Shown here piece after piece: positions 1 to 7,604 of a DNA stretch of 25,590 nucleotides (position 1 is the stretch's first letter; each line of letters opens with the position of its first letter). The translations under genes and the position numbers were made by a program. The stretch is from NCBI GenBank assembly GCA_900542805.1, contig UQOW01000020.1:1-25590 (forward strand), written 5' to 3'. The notes beneath the pieces were generated by a model. The model was not told the DNA's origin, did no database searches, and saw only the letters and a list, made by a program, of their open reading frames with translations. Source of the stretch: an uncultured Sutterella sp. GTDB taxonomy: Bacteria > Pseudomonadota > Gammaproteobacteria > Burkholderiales > Burkholderiaceae_F.

Positions 1-61
1 CGTGACCAATCGTGCCCACGTTTACGTGGGGCTTCTTGCGTTCGTATTTTTCCTTTGCCAT
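1..61 (-). CDS. tuf: Elongation factor Tu, N-terminal fragment (runs off window)
   Basis: Only the first 20 codons are present, because the gene continues past the left edge. They read MAKEKYERKKPHVNVGTIGH, the classic EF-Tu N-terminus leading into the GTPase P-loop region. EF-Tu delivers aminoacyl-tRNA to the ribosome in a GTP-dependent way. An AGGAG ribosome binding site lies about 8 nt upstream of the ATG at 61. The gene sits directly downstream of tRNA-Thr, tRNA-Gly and tRNA-Tyr, as in the proteobacterial tRNA-tufB operon, so it is probably co-transcribed with them from the promoter at 468-497. Identification is secure despite the fragment length; which of the possible tuf copies this is follows only from the tRNA context. 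Confidence 0.95.
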   Translation of the reverse strand, partial: MAKEKYERKKPHVNVGTIGH

Positions 62-122
62 GGTAGTTCACTCCTGAACAAAAGTCGGGACGCTCCCGAA
101 AACGTAATAAAAAAGAAAATTC

Positions 123-197
123 TGGTGCCCGTGATGCGGATCGAACGCATGACCTCCCCCTTACCAAGGGGGTGCTCTACCACTGAGCCACACGGGC
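123..197 (-). tRNA. tRNA-Thr (anticodon GGT)
   Basis: On the minus strand a full cloverleaf can be drawn. The acceptor stem is GCCCGTG/CACGGGC with discriminator A and an encoded CCA at 125-123. The anticodon stem is CCCCC/GGGGG around loop TTGGTAA, giving anticodon GGT. The T-loop is TTCGATC. It is the last tRNA before tuf in the cluster. Confidence 0.96.
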
Positions 198-212
198 ACG
201 CTTGTGAGTTTG

Positions 213-286
213 TGGAGCGGGTGAAGGGAATCGAACCCTCGTCATAAGCTTGGAAGGCTTCTGCTCTACCATTGAGCTACACCCGC
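213..286 (-). tRNA. tRNA-Gly (anticodon TCC)
   Basis: The minus strand folds with acceptor stem GCGGGTG/CACCCGC, discriminator T and encoded CCA. The anticodon loop CTTCCAA gives anticodon TCC, and the T-arm carries GGTTCGATTCC. The length of 74 nt is standard. It lies 15 nt upstream of tRNA-Thr, so both are probably processed from one precursor with tuf. Confidence 0.96.
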
Positions 287-365
287 TTACAACCGCAATT
301 CGGAACCGATTTCCGGAGCCGCACTGCAATCCTCAACAACGTAATGATCTGTTCGATCAAGTCGC

Positions 366-451
366 TGGTGGAGGGGGATGGATTCGAACCATCGTAGGCG
401 TAAGCCAACAGATTTACAGTCTGCCCCCTTTAGCCACTCGGGCACCCCTCC
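366..451 (-). tRNA. tRNA-Tyr (anticodon GTA)
   Basis: The minus strand gives an 86-nt class II tRNA with a long variable arm. The acceptor stem is GGAGGGG/CCCCTCC with discriminator A and encoded CCA. The anticodon stem-loop around CTGTAAA gives GTA. It is the first gene after the promoter at 468-497 and heads the Tyr-Gly-Thr-tuf cluster. Confidence 0.96.
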
Positions 452-467
452 AATCTGCGAGGGTGAG

Positions 468-497
468 ATTATGCGTGCAACCTTCCGTTTTTGTCAA
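468..497 (-). promoter_or_regulatory. Sigma70-type promoter of the tRNA-tuf operon
   Basis: On the minus strand a perfect -35 TTGACA (497-492) is followed after 18 nt by CATAAT (473-468), one mismatch from the -10 consensus. Transcription would start about 7 nt later, only a few bases before tRNA-Tyr, as expected for a stable-RNA operon. The short region between -10 and tRNA is GC-rich, which is compatible with a stringent-control discriminator, though that is inference. Confidence 0.8.
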
Positions 498-650
498 GTG
501 CCGATGCACAAGAAATCGCACTGTTTCCGCCACGAATCGAAACGCCATGGATCAGAATAGAAAAAATTCTTGAAACAAAAGCACTCGACGAATAGTTCGG
601 GACTAGGGAGAGAGCCCTCCCCAACCCTTCAAAATGCGCCTCAATGCGAC

Positions 651-927
651 TTAATCCTTCTTTTTGCGGTTTGCAAAGAAATGGGGCTTCTGAATATCCG
701 TCGTACGAATCGTAAAGAAGTCATTCGTCAGGCTTTCCGCCAAGGCTTCGGCCTCTTTGAACACTTTAATGTTAAAGTCCTTTAGGAGTTTGTCGGCAGT
801 CGTCGGATTCCTCTTGACGGTCTTCAAATTCTTTTCTTCCGTCGTTTTTTGAGCCTGAGCGGTCTTAGCTTCGAAATCGCTATAGGCACTCTTAACAATT
901 CGGAGCAAGTTTCTGATCGTCCGTCAT
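651..927 (-). pseudogene. Small charged protein gene with a one-base frameshift near its start
   Basis: An ATG at 927-925 with a good AGAGG ribosome binding site about 7 nt upstream begins MTDDQKLAPNC and then meets TAA at 894-892. Dropping one base near 909 joins MTDDQK to an 85-codon frame that runs to TAA at 653-651, giving about 91 residues. That frame starts LLRIVKSAYSDFEAK and ends NRKKKD. The joined product would be soluble and very charged, rich in Lys, Glu and Ala, with a helical middle containing KEAEALAESL. I do not recognise the family; a phasin-like or DNA-associated protein is a weak guess. The frame alone has only a TTG start with no ribosome binding site. It is either a decaying gene, a sequencing error, or not a gene. 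Confidence 0.35.
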
Positions 928-1363
928 AACGAGCCTCTGCAACTTACACTACTTCCGGTACGCAGCTGTCCGTCGGCCTTGTCTGTCCCCATACCGGAAT
1001 TCTTCGGAACGGCTTTCAGAACGGCACGTAGCAGGAAAGGTCTGCTATCTCGAAGCCTAGCCTGAATTTCGTAACTTTTCATTGACGTTTCAAGGCGTCT
1101 TGGCAGAGCGCCGATGCCTCGAAATACCCTTCTTGCAGCAGTTACTTTTGTTCCGGAGAAAAAAGGAAACTCCCCCGCTAGGAAGGGGCGACAGTCGGCG
1201 GCGCTATCAGCACTCTGAGAATAAGGGAGCCTTCCGGTCGTTGAAAAAACTCTTGAAGGCCTTGCTCACGCAGATTTGCTACAGAGCATCGATGTCGCAA
1301 GGAAATCTCTCTCTTGCAGACGGGAACCACCTACCGAGCGATTGGTCGGCACGAAAGAAGCCC
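928..1363. other. Gene-poor stretch with no supportable gene
   Basis: Neither strand gives a convincing gene here. The minus strand stays free of stops in one frame from about 1262 to 924. Its only ATG, at 1082, would give a 52-residue peptide with no clear ribosome binding site, whose TGA overlaps the ATG at 927 as ATGA. A plus-strand frame that enters from 1082 has odd, Arg-rich composition and is antisense to the membrane protein gene. I see no tRNA, terminator with a T-run, or insertion-sequence end. The sequence may be degraded coding DNA. Confidence 0.4.
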
Positions 1364-1726
1364 TTAGTCCGCCCCGGCAACCGCCATCAACTGGAGCGTG
1401 ACGGAAACCATCAGGCACACCCACCCGAACTTACCGATGATGTCGTACCACGGAAAGTTTTTCAAAAGATACTCATTCTCGGCCTGAATCCAACGGGGCG
1501 AGCCGCCGCGCGTGACGGCAAGTGTTTTGGGCGCCACAAGGTAGATGCGTTCGAGCACGCAAAAAAGCCCGAAGTTACCAGCGGCACTTGTCAGGTTGTG
1601 ATCGACCAAGTCGCTTATCGTAACAGCCATACAGGCCGCCGTTGCGACAAAAAGTGTCCCTAGGACGACACGCAACTCCTTGGCAAAAGGCGCACGATAC
1701 TTTTCAAGTTGTTCGAGTGTAATCAT
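1364..1726 (-). CDS. Small two-helix inner-membrane protein of unknown function
   Basis: The 120-residue product begins MITLEQLEKYRAPFAKEL, a short amphipathic cytoplasmic lead. Two hydrophobic segments follow, at about residues 22-42 and 98-117. The stretch between them has a hydrophobic patch (FGLFCVLERIYLV) and a basic loop. This pattern suggests a small inner-membrane protein, but I do not recognise a family. I chose the ATG at 1726, preceded by GAGG only a base or so away; a TTG at 1744 would add MCKIRG and is possible. It is divergent from the secreted protein at 1885, with an AT-rich inverted repeat between them. A plus-strand frame overlaps it, but this strand has the protein-like composition. 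Confidence 0.6.
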   Translation of the reverse strand: MITLEQLEKYRAPFAKELRVVLGTLFVATAACMAVTISDLVDHNLTSAAGNFGLFCVLERIYLVAPKTLAVTRGGSPRWIQAENEYLLKNFPWYDIIGKFGWVCLMVSVTLQLMAVAGAD

Positions 1727-1775
1727 GCCTCGTATTTTGCACAATTTTTAAGTTCCGTGAACCTTTCGACAGGGT

Positions 1776-1794
1776 CTGAAAAAATTTTTTTCAG
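1776..1794. repeat. AT-rich inverted repeat in a divergent intergenic region
   Basis: CTGAAAAAATTTTTTTCAG is a near-perfect palindrome with nine-base arms around a single T. It lies in the approximately 160-nt gap between divergent genes at 1726 and 1885. It could be a curved or UP-like element, or a binding site. There is no direct evidence for any role. Confidence 0.45.
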
Positions 1795-1884
1795 TTTGTT
1801 TCCGAATCGTTTCTTTGCAAAATGGGGCGTTATAGTTGTTAAAACAGCGTTCCTACAGACCATTTGAACGGCAAGGAGGTGCCC

Positions 1885-2292
1885 ATGACAATCAAAAGGA
1901 TACTGTGCGCGACTCTTTGCGCCGGTTTCGGGCTTTTTTCGGCTACAACTGCTATGAGTGCTCCGCCGCCCAGCAGACCGGCGTTCGGTTGGCATCATCC
2001 GGGGCCCCGAATGCACCATCCTCACGGCTTTTACCGCCCTGCGCCGAGACACCACCGCTATTACCACCATAGTTCGGACTGGGTCGGTCCGCTTCTTTTC
2101 GGTGCCATTCTCGCCGGAACGACCGTTGCCGCCGTAAACGCCGCTAATAGAACCGACTATAACTGTCTCACAACAACGCGGACAACAGAAACGATTCGTC
2201 CGGGAACGACTTTCTGGTGTGAAGCCGAAAAAGGGTATTACCCCGATGTGCGTGCCTGCCCGACCGGGTGGACCCCGATTTCGGCAAAATAA
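1885..2292 (+). CDS. Secreted His-rich protein with C-terminal Cys/Trp motif
   Basis: The ATG at 1885 is preceded by a strong AAGGAGGT ribosome binding site, which decides the start over an in-frame ATG at 1864. The 135-residue product has a Sec signal peptide (MTIKRILCATLCAG, likely cleaved after AMSA near residue 25). A Pro/His/Arg-rich stretch follows (residues about 26-66, many HH, HHP and RHHR). Then comes a short hydrophobic Gly/Ala segment (GPLLFGAILAGTTVAAV) resembling a glycine-zipper helix. The C-terminus has the pattern W-C-x(5)-GYYP-x-V-x-x-C-P-x-GW, a recurrent motif in small periplasmic or envelope proteins of proteobacteria. The His cluster could bind metal; this is inference. 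A terminator follows at 2336. Confidence 0.8.
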   Translation: MTIKRILCATLCAGFGLFSATTAMSAPPPSRPAFGWHHPGPRMHHPHGFYRPAPRHHRYYHHSSDWVGPLLFGAILAGTTVAAVNAANRTDYNCLTTTRTTETIRPGTTFWCEAEKGYYPDVRACPTGWTPISAK

Positions 2293-2335
2293 AAATGTGT
2301 GCTTTAGCTCTTTTCTAGTTGTAATTCCTTATCTC

Positions 2336-2371
2336 AAGCGCGAATCTATACACTATTTTTCGCGCTTTTTT
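2336..2371 (+). terminator. Rho-independent terminator after the His-rich secreted protein
   Basis: A perfect 9-bp stem AAGCGCGAA/TTCGCGCTT with a 14-nt loop runs straight into a TTTTTT tract. It lies 44 nt after the stop codon at 2292 and separates this gene from the porin gene at 2508. Confidence 0.8.
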
Positions 2372-2507
2372 CTTGCCTTTTTCCTAGGGTTTATACGTAA
2401 TTTTTTCGGCGTTTTTCCTCTTGATTTTTCTCCAAACTTGCGCTCTTGCGTTCGGACGGAATCGCTCAAGCGTTCGAATTTTGTGGTCTTTTCAAAGAGG
2501 ATTTAGT

Positions 2508-3866
2508 ATGTTTTTGAAAAAAGTTGCTACGACCGGAGTGGTTTTAAGTGCTGTCGCGCTGGCAACAACGGAGGCATTCGCCGCGGGCTTTCAGCTCACT
2601 GAACAATCCGTGGTGACACTCGGTCGTGCGTATGCGGGTTCCGGCATCACGGGCGATGACGTCTCCGCTCCCTTTTACAACCCGGCTGCCATGGTCTTTT
2701 TGCCCGGCACACAGATTCAGCTCGGTGTAACCGGTGTTTCCATGAATCAGGTTGTCAAAATTGAACGCGGTGCTGATGCCGGCACAACCAACGACGGGCA
2801 ACATAAAACCGAATTTTTGCCGAACTTTTACGTCACGCACCAGATTAATCCCGAATGGTGGGTCGGTCTAGGCATTACCATGCCGTTCGGTCTTTCGACG
2901 GACTACGGTCAATATCCCAATTGGAAGTACGGCAACCGAGGAACCGAAGCCGAACTCATGGATATCGATATCAACCCGAACTTTGCATGGAAGCCCAATG
3001 ATTTCTTTAGCCTGGGCGGCGGTATCTCGCTACAGTATGCCAAAGCAAAGTTGGGGCTTGATGCGCTTGTGCCTGTAAGCTTAGACAATCCCCTCCACGA
3101 CGCCAATGGAAATGCGTACCTTGGACACGGCGAAGAAACCGGAGACAGTTGGGGATGGGGCTGGAACTTGGGCTTCGTCTTACGTCCGACGGAAAACTTC
3201 CGCTTCGGCGTTTCTTATCGATCTTCCATTAAGCATAAGGCGTCCGGTCACTTTGAGTTGTCAAACGGACCGGCCGCGGCCTTGCTTACTCAATATGGGC
3301 CGACAAAATACCCCTCTAAGGTCACGATTAAAACTCCTGATACAGTCTATGCATCGGCTCTCTGGGAAGCATCTAAAGACTTGACACTGACTGGAACCGT
3401 GCGCTGGGCCAAGTGGAGCAATTCGCAAGTCTGGACCTTGCGTCAATCCGGCCTACCTCAGACAGACAACCTGGCAGCCAATGCTCTGATTGCAAAGTTC
3501 AAGGATATCGAAATTCGTCACCACTACCGCGATACCTGGCTCTTTGCTTTGGGTGCCGATTACAAGATTAACGAGCAGTGGACCGTGCGCGGCGGTATTG
3601 CCTACGAAGAAAACGCGGCCGGTAAAGATCAGACCTACCGCGTAGCGACCATTCCGGACGGCGATCGCCTCTTCCTTTCTTTGGGGTGCTCGTATAACTT
3701 TGATAAGCACTGGTCGGTGGACTCGGCTGTCCTCTGGGTACAAGGTCTCGGCACAACCGAGTTCTATGCACATGACCGCTCTGAATTAAACAATCCTCAG
3801 CGAATCGGCAAATGGACGACACAACACTCGCTCATTTACGGCTTGCAGCTGCGGTACAAGTTCTAA
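2508..3866 (+). CDS. FadL/OmpP1-family outer-membrane transporter (copy 1)
   Basis: The 452-residue product has a signal peptide (MFLKKVATTGVVLS, cut after AFA near residue 26). The mature start AGFQLTEQSVVTLGRAYAG closely matches the FadL family plug-domain signature. The rest shows alternating beta-strand patterns and ends in LRYKF with a terminal Phe, the usual signal for beta-barrel assembly. Family members carry long-chain fatty acids or other hydrophobic compounds, including aromatics, across the outer membrane; the substrate here cannot be read from sequence. AAAGAGG precedes the chosen ATG by 7 nt. The gene appears monocistronic, with terminators at 2336 and 3887. A second, clearly divergent paralogue lies at 23374-24588 on the opposite strand. 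Confidence 0.93.
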   Translation: MFLKKVATTGVVLSAVALATTEAFAAGFQLTEQSVVTLGRAYAGSGITGDDVSAPFYNPAAMVFLPGTQIQLGVTGVSMNQVVKIERGADAGTTNDGQHKTEFLPNFYVTHQINPEWWVGLGITMPFGLSTDYGQYPNWKYGNRGTEAELMDIDINPNFAWKPNDFFSLGGGISLQYAKAKLGLDALVPVSLDNPLHDANGNAYLGHGEETGDSWGWGWNLGFVLRPTENFRFGVSYRSSIKHKASGHFELSNGPAAALLTQYGPTKYPSKVTIKTPDTVYASALWEASKDLTLTGTVRWAKWSNSQVWTLRQSGLPQTDNLAANALIAKFKDIEIRHHYRDTWLFALGADYKINEQWTVRGGIAYEENAAGKDQTYRVATIPDGDRLFLSLGCSYNFDKHWSVDSAVLWVQGLGTTEFYAHDRSELNNPQRIGKWTTQHSLIYGLQLRYKF

Positions 3867-3886
3867 CTTGTACTTCTCTTAGCAAA

Positions 3887-3917
3887 AACGCGATCCGATT
3901 GGGTCGCGTTTTTTTTA
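3887..3917. terminator. Bidirectional rho-independent terminator between convergent genes
   Basis: The stem AACGCGATCC/GGGTCGCGTT (10 bp with one G-T pair) has a 4-nt GATT loop and is followed by an eight-T run on the plus strand. On the minus strand a five-base T run follows the hairpin. It serves the plus-strand porin gene and probably also the alpha/beta hydrolase gene converging from the right. Confidence 0.88.
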
Positions 3918-3931
3918 TTTCAAGAAGTTCT

Positions 3932-4870
3932 TTAAGCGGGTTGAAGTCCTGTCTCGGCAAACCACGTCCGAATCGTCCCTTCCACTTCATCGGGGCATTC
4001 GGTCAGCGGCCAGTGCACACAATGCACAGTGCGAATCTCTCCGCAGGGCATGGCATCAACCCAGCGTTTGACAATCGTTGCGTCCGTATACGTACCCGTT
4101 TGTGCCGCGATAATCAAAGTCGGCATAGTAAAGATTTCTGAATCAGGCGTCCTGCGTCCCGTTTCAATAACATCACGCGCGTACTGCGCCATGTGAATGA
4201 GCTTAATGTCGAACTTGGGCGACGAATAGCGCTTGATAAAATCCTCAAAGTCTTTTCCTCCCTTGGCAATCATCACGCGCGCTTCCTTGTCTTTCTCGCG
4301 CAGGTTTTGCGGATAAATCTTCCGATGAAATCCCAAAGCGTTTAAAAAACGTGCTGTGTAATCGACCGCCACAATCAAGGGCTTCTTTTTCTGTAGATTC
4401 AGGGCTTTTTGCGTAAATGCCTGAGAAAGAAGCGGGTCTAAAAGCACGAGTCCGCGCAGGTATTCGGGAAAAAGTTTCGTAAATTTCAGAGCGACCTGAG
4501 CGCCGAGACTATGTCCGATTAGAACGATTTTTGTCAGCCCGGCATCTTTCAAAATGGTCCGAATATCTTCGCTCCAGATTTCAAGCGTCCCAACAACGTC
4601 ACTCACACTGCCGCCGTGCCCGCGAAGGTCCATACGCAGAATGTTCCAGTGCGTATGCAGAAAACTTTTTTCAGAAAACTCTTCCCAACGACTCCCGTTA
4701 CTGGCAATGCCGTGCAAAAAGACGACGGTCCCGAGCGCATTTTCCTTAGCCGGGTAAAACGACCAGGACAGTTTCGAGCCGAGACGCTCCGTGTAGTACC
4801 GCGCTTCCCCGGGCAAAAGCCGGTAAGAGAGTCGCTCTCTTTCGTCCTGCTCGCGTTGTGATTTATTCAT
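3932..4870 (-). CDS. Alpha/beta-hydrolase fold protein
   Basis: The 312-residue product has the alpha/beta-hydrolase layout. An HG oxyanion motif (VVFLHGIASNG) lies near residues 50-58 and DLRGHG near 81-86. The nucleophile elbow is GHSLG, with Ser at about 121. A C-terminal TLIIAAQTGTYTDA segment is followed by HCVHWPLTE, which would supply acid and His. No signal peptide is present, so it is probably cytoplasmic. The substrate cannot be predicted; esterase, lactonase or acyl-hydrolase activity are all possible. It lies 56 nt downstream of ade on the same strand and could be read through from it, though no functional link is evident. The ribosome binding site upstream of the ATG is weak. Confidence 0.88.
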   Translation of the reverse strand: MNKSQREQDERERLSYRLLPGEARYYTERLGSKLSWSFYPAKENALGTVVFLHGIASNGSRWEEFSEKSFLHTHWNILRMDLRGHGGSVSDVVGTLEIWSEDIRTILKDAGLTKIVLIGHSLGAQVALKFTKLFPEYLRGLVLLDPLLSQAFTQKALNLQKKKPLIVAVDYTARFLNALGFHRKIYPQNLREKDKEARVMIAKGGKDFEDFIKRYSSPKFDIKLIHMAQYARDVIETGRRTPDSEIFTMPTLIIAAQTGTYTDATIVKRWVDAMPCGEIRTVHCVHWPLTECPDEVEGTIRTWFAETGLQPA

Positions 4871-4926
4871 TTTTTCGTATAGGTTTCTCTGAAAAAGTCC
4901 CGTGATTCTAAAGCATAATCCCTATC

Positions 4927-6699
4927 TCACCGATTTTCGTCGATAAACGCGAACTTTTCTGCATCAAACAGTCCCCAATCCGTAATCCGAATTTGCGGGA
5001 TAGCCGTAAGCGCCATAAAAGAAAGCGTCATTGCAGGATTAACTCCCTCAGCAATTGAAAGCTCTCGGACTGCCGTCTCTCGGAAAAGACGCTTCTTTTG
5101 GGCAACGGACAGGGCCGGCTGGTCGCTCATGAGCCCGGCAATCGGAAGTGCGAGCGACGCAATCACGCTTCCCTTTTTAACAACACACATACCGCCGCCC
5201 ATGTCTCTGACCGTATTGACGGCAAGCGCCATGTCTGCATTCGAATCCCCTGCTACGATAATGTTGTGCGCATCGTGCGCAACACTCGTGGCAAGAGCGC
5301 CGTCCATGAAAGATCCCGGTGCCGTATAGCCCTCAATCAGACCTAAGCCGACACGACCCGTTGCGTGATGCCGCTCTAAAACAGCGATTTCGACAATGCC
5401 CGGGTTAAGCTGAGCATCGAAAACGCCGTCTACATCGGTTCGAATCGTTTTCTCTCGGCGTTCCGTAATGATTTGCCCCGAAATCACGCTAATGACCGAA
5501 CTTGTCGCCTTCGGCTTGAAGGTAAAGACTTTCGGAGACACCTTCTCTAAATGCATCGTTGACAAAAGCGCCTCGGGAACAGCCTCGGCATGAGCCTTTT
5601 GCAACAGCATTCCGTCTTGCGCTACAACCTTGCCGGCTCTCCAGACTTCCAGAACTCGGAAGTCCTTTAAGTCCTGCACACAAACCATATCGGCGACAAA
5701 TCCCGGAGCAAGCAATCCTTTATCTTTGATTCCGTAATGGCGTGCGGCGTTGATTCCTGACATCGCTAAAGCCCGTAGCGGATGAATGCCGCAAGAAACC
5801 GCTTTTTTCAGGGCTCGATTGACGTGCCCGTTGACCGAAACATCATCGGCCCCGGCATCGTCCGAACAAAGCACGACACCTACCCAGTTGGTATCGTTCA
5901 CACCCGGCGCAAGACCTGCGATATTTTGTGCAGCCGACCCTTCGCGCATGTTGACAAAGATGCCTTTGGCAAGGCGTTCCTGCAATTCTTTCGACGTCGA
6001 CCCTTCGTGATCGCTTCGAACGCCGGCGGCAGCATAAGCCGCCAATTCCGGCCCGAACAAAAGCGGAGCGTGTCCGTCGATGACTTTGCCGGCTAGGCGA
6101 GCCAGAGCCAACTTTTTGAGCATATCTTCGTTTCCGGATAAAACCGCCGGGACATCCATCACTTCAGCCAAACCCAGGACTCTGTCGTTTTGAAAGTACG
6201 GCTCCAAATCTTCGGCCGCAAGTGTCGCTCCGGAACTCTCAAAAGGCGATGCCGGCACGCAGGAAGAAAGCATAAAGCGCACATCAAGCGGAACAGAGGC
6301 ACTTGCCTCGAGCATGTAATCAAGGCCAGCCTTCCCGGCTACGTTGGCAATCTCATGCGGGTCGACAACGGCTGTCGTCGTTCCGAAGGGAAGCACCAAG
6401 TCCGAAAAACCGGAGGGCGAGAGAAACGACGATTCAATGTGAACGTGCGAATCGATAAATCCAGGAACATAGATTCCTTCCCGAGCCTCACGCACGTGCA
6501 AAGCACGGGCTTTGAGATGCCGGCCGATATCGACAATACATCCGGCATCGACGGCGATATCCACATCGTGAATAATCATCCCGTTAGCGACATCGGCAAT
6601 CGTGGCTTTCTTAATTAAAACTTCGCATAACGCACGCCCCATAGCGCAGTCGATACGTCGCCTTAAAAGCTTGACTTCCTTTTGAAGTTTTTCCTGCAT
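4927..6699 (-). CDS. ade: Adenine deaminase
   Basis: The 590-residue product is full length for the adenine deaminase (Ade/AdeC) branch of the amidohydrolase superfamily, which converts adenine to hypoxanthine and ammonia in purine salvage. Early residues give a beta-sandwich segment (VLIKKATIADVANGMI). PGFIDSHVHIESS near residue 100 supplies metal-binding His residues. DPHEIANVAG, DGHAPLL, RSDHEGST and LCSDDAGADD carry further active-site residues, and MALAVNTVRDMGGGM near the C-terminus is typical of the family. The ATG at 6699 follows a GGGGGT ribosome binding site. The stop codon of the upstream membrane gene is only 4 nt away, so the two are almost certainly co-transcribed. This is an unusual partner for a soluble purine enzyme. 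Confidence 0.95.
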   Translation of the reverse strand: MQEKLQKEVKLLRRRIDCAMGRALCEVLIKKATIADVANGMIIHDVDIAVDAGCIVDIGRHLKARALHVREAREGIYVPGFIDSHVHIESSFLSPSGFSDLVLPFGTTTAVVDPHEIANVAGKAGLDYMLEASASVPLDVRFMLSSCVPASPFESSGATLAAEDLEPYFQNDRVLGLAEVMDVPAVLSGNEDMLKKLALARLAGKVIDGHAPLLFGPELAAYAAAGVRSDHEGSTSKELQERLAKGIFVNMREGSAAQNIAGLAPGVNDTNWVGVVLCSDDAGADDVSVNGHVNRALKKAVSCGIHPLRALAMSGINAARHYGIKDKGLLAPGFVADMVCVQDLKDFRVLEVWRAGKVVAQDGMLLQKAHAEAVPEALLSTMHLEKVSPKVFTFKPKATSSVISVISGQIITERREKTIRTDVDGVFDAQLNPGIVEIAVLERHHATGRVGLGLIEGYTAPGSFMDGALATSVAHDAHNIIVAGDSNADMALAVNTVRDMGGGMCVVKKGSVIASLALPIAGLMSDQPALSVAQKKRLFRETAVRELSIAEGVNPAMTLSFMALTAIPQIRITDWGLFDAEKFAFIDENR

Positions 6700-6703
6700 C
6701 GAA

Positions 6704-7354
6704 TTACCCCCTTTTCCGCCAGACCCACTGCGCAGTTACCCAAGAAGCAAGCACAAAAATCGAACATGTTTGGAGTAAAAATACCGGCGTTGCAGCACTG
6801 TACTCCGGTGCCCCGAAGGCCGATCCCGAGACTAAATAAACGATAAAATGCGTTGAGACCAGAGTCACGAGACCGTAAAGGCTAAGAGCATACACAAGAA
6901 TTCGCCCCGGCAAACGAAGCCACTTCGGGAGAGAAGTTGCAGAACTCGACCCCTGTAACCCGACGTGCACGCCGCCCAAAACCAGACACCAACAGGCACT
7001 TGACAAATGAACGCTTCCGATTAGATCGGCATGCGGGATATTCGGAAAAAAAGGCAAGTCGTAACGCGAGAGCAAAACGCCGCTCACAAGGCACAGGGAA
7101 ACGGCTAAAACGAGTGCGTTTTTGACAATCTCGGAAGCTCGTCCCGAGACCTGCTGCCTACGACTTAAGATAAGGTGCAAAAACAAAAGCGCCATGAATC
7201 CGATGGAAAGGTGCTCGTGCTCGGGACCTCCGAAATATCCGTACCCGATTAAAAGAATCAGCGCCGAACCCATCGTCGCGGCAAGACAAATCCTCTCGCG
7301 CAACCCGAGCTCGTAAAAGATGCGCTTTTTTTTCACGCTTCCGACCTCGCCCAA
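6704..7354 (-). CDS. Four- to five-helix membrane protein, DUF4405/cytochrome b-like
   Basis: The 216-residue product has hydrophobic segments at about 25-42, 50-65, 78-96, 112-132, 152-175 and 188-212. Histidines lie in or next to the membrane at 60 (FLHLIL), 108, 116 (SVHLS), 130 (GGVHVG) and 169. The spacing resembles the DUF4405 group of small cytochrome b-type proteins, which are linked to flavinylated extracytoplasmic electron transfer. This family call rests on pattern only. The start is uncertain: a TTG at 7354 with AGAGG about 6 nt upstream, or a GTG at 7336. The 4-nt gap to ade indicates an operon. A quinol- or heme-linked role next to adenine deamination has no obvious explanation. 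A transporter-like role cannot be excluded. Confidence 0.7.
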   Translation of the reverse strand: MGEVGSVKKKRIFYELGLRERICLAATMGSALILLIGYGYFGGPEHEHLSIGFMALLFLHLILSRRQQVSGRASEIVKNALVLAVSLCLVSGVLLSRYDLPFFPNIPHADLIGSVHLSSACWCLVLGGVHVGLQGSSSATSLPKWLRLPGRILVYALSLYGLVTLVSTHFIVYLVSGSAFGAPEYSAATPVFLLQTCSIFVLASWVTAQWVWRKRG

Positions 7355-7504
7355 TTGATCCTCTTACAACGCATTTTCCGTTGATTAATCGCCGTTTTTA
7401 TCTCGTTTTATCCGGGTTTTTGATCCAAAGCCCTCATTGCGGACATCCCTAAAGACTTCACGCAATTTTATTGATTTCTCGTCCTTTTTTCTTTTCAAAC
7501 AACG

Positions 7505-7604
7505 TACAATGATTCTGACCGGTTTGCTCCGACACAGCGGGCTTTTCCTGCCCTGTGCGCCTCCGGCAATTTCCTGTACTCGTACGAAAAGGATCTTTCC
7601 GATT
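7505..7604 (+). promoter_or_regulatory. Possible -10 element and folded leader of the M20 amidohydrolase gene
   Basis: TACAAT at 7505-7510 is a good -10 hexamer, but I see no convincing -35 upstream. The following leader can fold. CACA and GGGC (7533-7542, with a GC bulge) pair with GCCC and TGTG (7550-7557), inside an outer CCGG/CCGG pair (7519-7522 with 7563-7566). AAAGGATC just before the ATG is the ribosome binding site. I do not recognise a known riboswitch class. Confidence 0.3.

Noticed and set aside
924..1082. 52-residue minus-strand frame overlapping the ATG at 927 by ATGA
   Set aside because: The overlap looks like translational coupling, but there is no ribosome binding site, no recognised motif, and the frame composition is not protein-like.
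1082..1663. 193-codon plus-strand frame
   Set aside because: Its product has Arg-rich, irregular composition and it is antisense to a minus-strand frame that encodes a sensible two-helix membrane protein. No ribosome binding site is seen.
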